Assembly: GCA_002914845.1 (NCBI GenBank)
Contig: JXTC01000029.1
Location: 1,380,624 to 1,444,623 of the forward strand
From: Trema orientale
Lineage: Eukaryota; Streptophyta; Magnoliopsida; Rosales; Cannabaceae
DNA: 64,000 nucleotides
Direction of reading: 5' to 3'
Shown: piece after piece, positions 58,116 to 64,000 of the stretch
Layout of the letters: every line of letters starts with the position of its first letter
Numbering within the stretch: the first letter of the stretch is position 1
Notes under the pieces: model-generated
Databases searched by the model: none
What the model saw: only the letters and a program-made list of their open reading frames with translations
What the model was told of the DNA's origin: nothing
Program-made: the position numbers and the translations under genes

Positions 58116-60707
58116 ATATGGGAAAATGACACAGGGCACAATTTTTTTTTTTTTTTAAAATATTGACCAAAATACATTCCAACCCATTTTATTTATTTCT
58201 ATACAAACGTTATTTGGAAAATGCCAAATCATCTCTCCCTCAGATATGAGGGACTTGACTTGCCTCTTTCGTTTTGTCGTCGATAACGTTTAGATGGAGG
58301 GCTTGTGAAGTATATCCATCCAGACTCGATCTCTTCTGATGCTTGGCAAACGACTTAGCTTTGGAGTTGCCATGATTTAGGTCTTTAAGAAAGCAGGTTT
58401 TTAAGCTTTGATCTGTTCTTATATTGATTGATAGACAAACTAAGGTACTAGTATTAGTAAAAGATGAACTTGAACAGAGTTTTATTTTATTTTTTCCCTA
58501 ATAAAATTATTTCTTTTGTTTTTTTTTTCGTTTTTTTAAATGATAAAAGAGAAGAATCGTATTTGAATTCTTTTTTATTTTATTAAAAAAATAGGCACTT
58601 GGAAGCTTGGCATCGAAATGGGTATTTGATTGTATTACTAGAAGAATACACTGTCGTCCACTATCACTTTTTGGTATTTCTTTTTTGTTTTCCTTTTTGT
58701 CTTCTTTTTTTTTTTTTTTTTTAACTTGTGACTTTTGAGTACATGATTTTTTGTCTCAATTTGTATTTGTAAGCTACATGGGTATATATGTATATATTTT
58801 CAATAGGTATAATAAGATGCCGATTTGGTGTTTAACAAAATGTCCGTGAAGGATTACTATACTTAATTCTATAATTTGTATTTTTAGGTAACGACAATTA
58901 TTATACTTAATTCAATACTGGGGTCTTAAAAACAAAATATATTATGTATATTCTAGAGTTGCAGAGCAAAATATATTCCATCTATAGTGAATAATCACAT
59001 GATTTCCTTCTCCTGAAATAAGAATTTGGACTTTTTTTCCTAGCATAATAATGTTGTAGCTGATCTTGTAGCTGACCACTCGTAAAACTAATTACCAATT
59101 TATTATTAGAAACTATAAACTAATTGATTTTTGGAAACTAGAAACCAAATTGGTTACTAGAAACGAACAACCATATTGGTTTCTCCTATTGATATCATAA
59201 CTATTTAGTCAATAGAAACTGAAAACCAAATTAGTTTCTATCGTACACAGTAAAACTATTTGGTTAATTCAGTTATTGATTACTTGAAACTAATTTGATT
59301 ATTGGAAACCAGTTGCTAGAAACCAGAAACCAAATAAATTTCCAATAACTAGTAACTAATAAGTATTTTGATATTTACTTGTTAATCATCATGATTGTTG
59401 GATATTGATTCAACAGCTTTAATTTAAGTTAGTTGGCCATAAAAATTTGGAGCATTTATTCCTTGAATAGTTACTAGTTATTAAACCTATTTGGTTTTTA
59501 GTTTCTAGGTACTGGTTTCCAATAATTAAATTGGTTTCTAGTAATCAATAATTGAATTAACCAAATAGTTTTACTGTTTATGATAGAAGCTAATTTGATT
59601 TTTAGTTTCTATTAACTAAATTATTATGATATTTATGAGAGAAACCAATATGGTTGTTAGTTTCTAGTAACTAATTTAGTCTCTAATTTCTAAAAATCAA
59701 TTAGTTTATAGTTTCTAATAATAAATTGATAATTGGTTTTACGAGTGGTCAGCTACGAGATCAGCTACAACATTATTATGCTAGAAAAAAGTCCAAATTC
59801 TTATTTCAGGAGAAGGAAATCATGTGATTATTCACTATAGATGGAATATATTTTTCTTTGCCATTCTAGAATATACATCATGTATTTTGTTTTTAAGAAT
59901 CCAGCATTGAATTAAGTATAGTAATTACCGTTGCCTAAAAATACAAATTATAGATTTAAGTATGGTAATTCTTCACGGACATTTTATTAAACACCAAGTA
60001 GGCATCTTATTGTACCTATTGAATATATATATATATATACACACACCCATATAGCTTAACAAATACAAATTGAGACAAAAAATTATGTACTCAAAAGTTA
60101 TAAGTTAAAAAAAAGAAAACAAAAAAGAAATACCAAAAGGTGATAGTTGATGACAGTGTATTCTTCTAATAATACAATCAAATACCCATTTCGATGCCAA
60201 GCTTCTAAGTGCCCCATTAAATTAATAAAATAAAAAAGAATTCAAACACGATTCTTCTCTTTCATTATTTTAAAAAAATGAAAAAACAAAAGAAATAATT
60301 TCATTAGGGGAAAAAGTAAAATAAAACTCTGTTCAAGTTCATCTTCTACTAATACCAATATCTAGTTTATCAATCTATCAATCAATAGAAGAACAGATCA
60401 AAGCTAGAAAGCTTGATTTCTTAGAGACCTGAATCCTGGTGACTCCAAAGCTAATTCATTTGCCAAGCATCAGAAGAGATTGAGTCTGGATGGATATACT
60501 TCACAAGCCCTCGATCTAAACATTGCTGGCGACAAAACGAAGGAGACAAGTCAAGCTCCTCAGATTGAGTGAGAGATAAGAAGAGAGAAGGAAAATTAAA
60601 ATATTGGTATTTTTCAAATAAAGTCTGTATAGAAATAAGTAAAATGGCTTGGACCGTATTTTGGACAATATTTTTAAAAAGATCGTACTCTGTGTCATTT
60701 TCCATAT
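58116..60707. mobile_element. 2.6-kb palindrome: foldback-type element
   Basis: The left arm (58116-59358) and right arm (59468-60707) are inverted copies with roughly 90% identity by eye, around a centre of about 109 bp. Both outer ends carry ATATGG(G)AAAATGACACAG. Checkpoints along the arms: CTTGACTTG.CTC with GTTTTGTCG near 58260 / 60540; GTATATCCATCCAGACTC near 58310 / 60490; AGATGAACTTGAACAGAGTT near 58462 / 60330; CTTGGCATCGAAATGGGTAT near 58605 / 60185; ATCACATGATTTCCTTCTCC near 58993 / 59815. The inner 300 bp of each arm is full of GAAACC/GGTTTC words. No transposase reading frame is seen. No flanking target duplication could be matched. Confidence 0.88.
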
Positions 60708-60886
60708 TAGTTTCTATCATAAACAGTGAAACTATTTGGTTTGAAGAAAATAAAAGTTAAATTGGTTTCTATAATAAAGAGTAGCAGTATTTTATTAATT
60801 AACTAATTGGTTGCTAGAAACAAATTTAGTTATTGAAATCCACTGAGTAATTTAGTTACTAAAAACTAGAAACCAAATCACAAGAA
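60708..60886. repeat. GAAACC/GGTTTC-rich stretch resembling the palindrome interior
   Basis: TAGTTTCTATCATAAACAGT and ACTATTTGGTT here match the inner part of the left arm (near 59225-59265), although this stretch lies outside the right arm. It may be the remnant of a second, overlapping copy. Confidence 0.6.
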
Positions 60887-61716
60887 ACTATAAAAGTTTC
60901 TTGGAAATAAGTTTGGTTTCTTTTTAGTGAAATATATTGTATGTAAGTAAATTATAGGGAACCACAAAGTTTTTCTGGAAACTAGTTTCGTTTCCTTTTA
61001 GTGAAATACCTTCTACATAAGTAAATCACAGGAAACCACAAAAGTTTCCTAAAAATTAGTTTTGATTTTGTAGAAACCAGTTTGGATTCCTTTTAGCAAA
61101 ATACCTTGTACGTAAGTCAATCATAAGAAACCGCAAAGGTTTCCTAGAAACTAGTTTAGTTTCCTTTTAGTAGAGTGCCTTGTATGTAAGTAAATCACAA
61201 AAAATCGCAAAACTTTTGGGGTTTCGTGGAAACCAGTTTAGTTTTCTTTAAGCGAAATGCCCTGTATGTAAGTAAATCAGAGAAAACCACAAAGGTTTCT
61301 TAGAAACCATTTGGTTTTATTTTAGTAAAATGCTCTGTATATGTAAGTAAATCACATGAAATTAATTTGTTTTCCTTTAAGTGAAATACCCTGTATGTAA
61401 GTAAATCAGAGGAAGTCACAAAGGTTCATTGGAATCCATTTGGTTTCCTTTTAGTGAAATGCCCTATATGTAAGTAAATCACTGGAAACCACAAAAGTTT
61501 CCTGGAAATCAGTTTAGGTTCCTTTTAGTAGAATGCCCTGTATGTAAGTAAATCATTGAAAACCATAAAGTTTTCATGAAAATCAGTCTAGTTTCCTTAT
61601 AGCAAAATGCTATGTATGCAAGTAAATATGAAATCAAAAAGGATTCCACGAAACTAATTTGATTTATATATAGCAGAATGTCCTGTATATAAGTAAATCA
61701 CAAGAAATCACAAAGA
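60887..61716. repeat. Array of about eleven 54-96-bp repeats
   Basis: The word TGTATGTAAGTAAATCA (and close variants) recurs near 60937, 61014, 61110, 61184, 61264, 61337, 61391, 61470, 61542, 61613 and 61686. Most units also contain GGAAACCACAAAGGTTTCC, AACCAGTTTGGTTTCC and TTTTAGTGAAATGCCC, in that order. Units are diverged and vary in length. The GAAACC/GGTTTC vocabulary is shared with the palindrome on the left. Confidence 0.88.
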
Positions 61717-62503
61717 AAACCATGATGCTTTTTTTTGTAAGAAATGGACAAAAAAGAATTTAAAAAATTCAAAAAATTTTAGAAGAAGGTGGAGTAATAA
61801 TATAAACCAAATAAGTTTCCAAGAAATCAGAAACCAAATATGTTTCTAGGAGTAACAAGAAAGCAAATCGATGCTACCTTTATTTAAAAAACATAAAAAA
61901 AGGGAAAGGGAAAGAAAAAAAAAAAAGAAAAAAATAAAATAAAGCAAAATGAATAAAAATAATGAAATAAAGAGAGACAGGGTTTAGGAGAAAGAAAAAA
62001 AAAGAATGTTTGAAAAACAAGGAATTAAAAAAAAATAGAGAAGGATGAAAAACATAAATGAATCGGAAAAAAATAGACTCATGGTGGATTGAATAACCCA
62101 ACGGACGAGGGATAATGGTGATAATGGTAAGGAGGTTTTGCCATTGGGCTGGCTGACTAGCCCTTTAGTACAGGAAAGTAATTGGTTTAAGAATGTCGTA
62201 TAAATGGTAATATTTTTTAGAAGATACGTATTAATGTCCAAATCCCTTACATATAAGAGGCCCAATAGGCTTAGAAACACCATAGATATAGCATCAAAGT
62301 CTCAAAATTATATAGGAGAGTTGAGGAAGAATCCTTAATTTCTCACCCATGTGGGAGTACTTTTGTAAGTAAGTTTCACTTTAATTAAAGTGAGAATTAA
62401 ATAAATATTTTTTAAGGCTATCATATGTTTGAAAATACTGAATCAGGAGACTTGAAACATATATTTAATATGCTTTCTTTATAGCATTATTCACTTGCTA
62501 CCT
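61717..62503. other. Intergenic DNA, A-rich
   Basis: A-rich runs (about 61890-62040) and two further GAAACCAAAT words (about 61800-61850). No gene seen. Confidence 0.5.
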
Positions 62504-62702
62504 TTTCGGAAAAATATGTTTCTACAAAAATTTTGAATAATAATAATAATAATTATTTTTTATTCAAAAATTAAATAAAAAATAAATTTTATTATGTGGC
62601 CCTTACACTTTCGAAAAATGTGTTCCTTCAAAAATTTTGAATAATAATAATAATAATAATTATTTTTTATTCAAAAATAAAATAAAAAATAACCTTTATT
62701 CT
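62504..62702. repeat. Direct repeat of about 95 bp
   Basis: TTTCGGAAAAATATGTTTCT then CAAAAATTTTGAATAATAAT and TTATTTTTTATTCAAAAA occur at 62504-62600 and again at about 62610-62702 with few changes. Each copy is itself a hairpin (TTTTGAATAAT against ATTATTTTTTATTCAAAA). Confidence 0.8.
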
Positions 62703-63361
62703 GCCAAGTGCACCTAATAAATACCTCACTGCCCACGCTATGCTCATGAGCCACAAGAAAAGACTCCCTTGTAAGGTCACTACCCCTATAAAAATGTGGA
62801 AACACTTATAGAGTATTTTAACTTTTACTTTCTTTCCCATGTGGGACTATAAGCATTAGCAATGGTTTGGGTATTTTACAAAAAACCCTTTTTCTTCTTT
62901 GTATTTGAACAACATAAAACTCCAACATCATATACTATCTAATATATGTTGTGTAATGGCGAGGTACGTTGCTTTAGTGGCTTTCAGTCTCCAGGTTGGG
63001 ATTCAAGTGCAATGTCACGCTCGCCATACATTAATGATAATGTTGCCAAGGACGAAAAAATCGATATATTCTGTGAAATATTGCTTAAGTCATGGTCTTG
63101 ATAAAGATATCACTGGTAAAAAAAAATCTATCAGAATATCGGTGAATGTCGATATCAGTATGGATATCGACAAATTTTATTCACTTTCAAAGTACAAAAG
63201 CCTATTCTTACACTGAATTAACTTTCAAATCATATTGAGCCAATCTTAGAGCATCTATGTGCATTGTTCTCAAATCTCCTAAGCCAAAATTGTATTCATT
63301 ACTTTGTAAGGAGAGTTTGTAAGTATGTTCACTCTTATATTAAAAGACCATTTGAGTTGAA
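62703..63361. other. Intergenic or LTR-derived DNA
   Basis: Contains TTTCCCATGTGGGACTATAAG, a motif often seen at plant LTR ends, and an open frame (62899-63216) without recognised homology. It may be the 5' part of the copia LTR that follows. Confidence 0.35.
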
Positions 63362-63588
63362 GTGAGGTTGGCACTAGAGTCATAAACAATCCATGTATAG
63401 GTGAGGTTGCCACCGGAATCATAAATAACCCGATTTAGGCGAGGTTGCCATTGGAGTCTAAACAACCCGAGTGTAGGTGAGGTTGTCACTAGAGTCTAAA
63501 CAACCCATAAGTTGATGAGATTGGCACCATTGTCTAAACAATCCGGTATAAGTGAGATTGGCACTGAAGTCTAAATAATCCGTGGTTA
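63362..63588. repeat. 38-bp minisatellite, six copies
   Basis: Units start GTGAGGTTGNCACTNGAGTC and continue TAAACAACCCG; they begin at 63362, 63401, 63439, 63477, 63515 and 63552. Period 37-39 bp. Confidence 0.9.
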
Positions 63589-63599
63589 GACATAATAGA

Positions 63600-63992
63600 C
63601 CCGGAGTCAAGACTATTGTAAAGGCATGGGTGAGCCTAAGAAGAATTCACTCCATTTGTAAAAAGTCGCTCAAGCCTACAATCTTGATCCGATAGTGAAA
63701 AGCTCAAAGTAAGTTACCGAGGGCCGGGACGTAGGCAAACCGTCGTGTTTGTTGAACCTCGTAAAAACTAAGTTTGTATTTTTTTTATCCCTACACTCTT
63801 TACTTTATTGCAAACTATTTGGCTATGTGTTTGATATTTAGTGTGCTAAATTTACTTGGTATTATTATTATATGTTTGGTAGCTTAAAAGTTTCAAAAGA
63901 GTGGTCTATGATTTTACATAGTTGAAAAGTTTCTTAGAAGTTTTAAAACCCAATTCACCCGCTTTCTTGGGCAGTCAATCTTGGGCTAATAA
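63600..63992 (+). mobile_element. 3' part of a Ty1/copia LTR; element continues past the window
   Basis: GGGCCGGGACGTAGGCAAAC followed by GTTGAACCTCGTAAAAAC is the conserved R/U5 block of many plant copia LTRs (GGACGTAGGC...GAACC.CGTAAA). AATTCACCCGCTTTCTTGGG near 63951 matches the usual copia LTR end (AATTCACCCCCCTCTTGGG). The last window bases, AATTAGTATC, look like a mutated start of the TGGTATCAGAGC primer-binding site. The LTR start is not defined and may include the minisatellite. Confidence 0.65.
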
Positions 63993-64000
63993 TTAGTATC

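Noticed and set aside
60887-61716. CRISPR array
   Set aside because: Repeats are diverged, unevenly spaced and in a plant genome. They are transposon-related tandem repeats.

Overview
This is a eudicot plant nuclear genome window. The signs are AT-rich intergenic DNA, many-exon genes with GT-AG introns, a chloroplast ribosomal protein gene carrying a transit peptide, a classical arabinogalactan protein, and plant-type Ty1/copia, hAT, Mutator-like and SINE-like repeats. The species cannot be told from the sequence alone. Two single N bases (about 11729 and 48759) mark assembly ambiguity. All coding models were spliced by hand, joining exons by reading frame and family resemblance.

Seven protein-coding genes can be supported. 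In order they are: BI-1, a Bax inhibitor-1 ER membrane protein (847-2947, minus, 6 exons, 248 aa); a CDC7-type cell-cycle kinase (5390-10320, minus, 15 exons, 975 aa); a VAP2-like ER tether with an MSP domain (12632-16016, minus, 7 exons, 226 aa); plastid ribosomal protein bL19c (27373-29796, minus, 5 exons, 239 aa); a glycerol-3-phosphate transporter of the MFS (32329-35931, plus, 3 exons, 537 aa); a GPI-anchored classical AGP (47387-47974, plus, single exon, 195 aa); and a conserved-looking glycine-rich/coiled-coil protein of unknown function (54884-57709, minus, 7 exons, 306 aa). From memory, Arabidopsis has BI-1, VAP and L19 close together on chromosome 5, and L19 next to a G3P permease on chromosome 4. 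If so, the left half of the window is an old conserved gene block. The genes do not form one pathway; they are a housekeeping neighbourhood.

The 11 kb between VAP and bL19c is filled by transposon debris: a Mutator-type MITE with a perfect 9-bp target duplication, an (ATT)n microsatellite, a possible SINE, a 165-bp tandem duplication, a decayed copia RT/RNase H fragment, a foldback MITE, and a 5.7-kb copia retrotransposon (21214-26908, minus) whose gag is split by a hAT-type element with a perfect 8-bp target duplication. Between bL19c and the transporter lie two more copies of the same Mutator-type MITE and a broken hAT transposase. The 11.5 kb between the transporter and the AGP holds only foldback MITEs, a tRNA-derived SINE and simple or tandem repeats. 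The AGP-to-unknown-gene interval holds a 0.7-kb tandem duplication.

The most unusual structure is at the right end. A 2.6-kb near-perfect palindrome (58116-60707; arms of about 1.24 kb around a 0.1-kb centre) is followed by an array of about eleven 70-95-bp repeats built from the same GAAACC/GGTTTC words (60887-61716). Together they look like a foldback-class transposon I cannot assign to a described family. The window closes with a 38-bp minisatellite and the 3' part of another copia LTR; the last bases resemble the start of a tRNA-Met primer-binding site, so a further retrotransposon probably continues past the edge.
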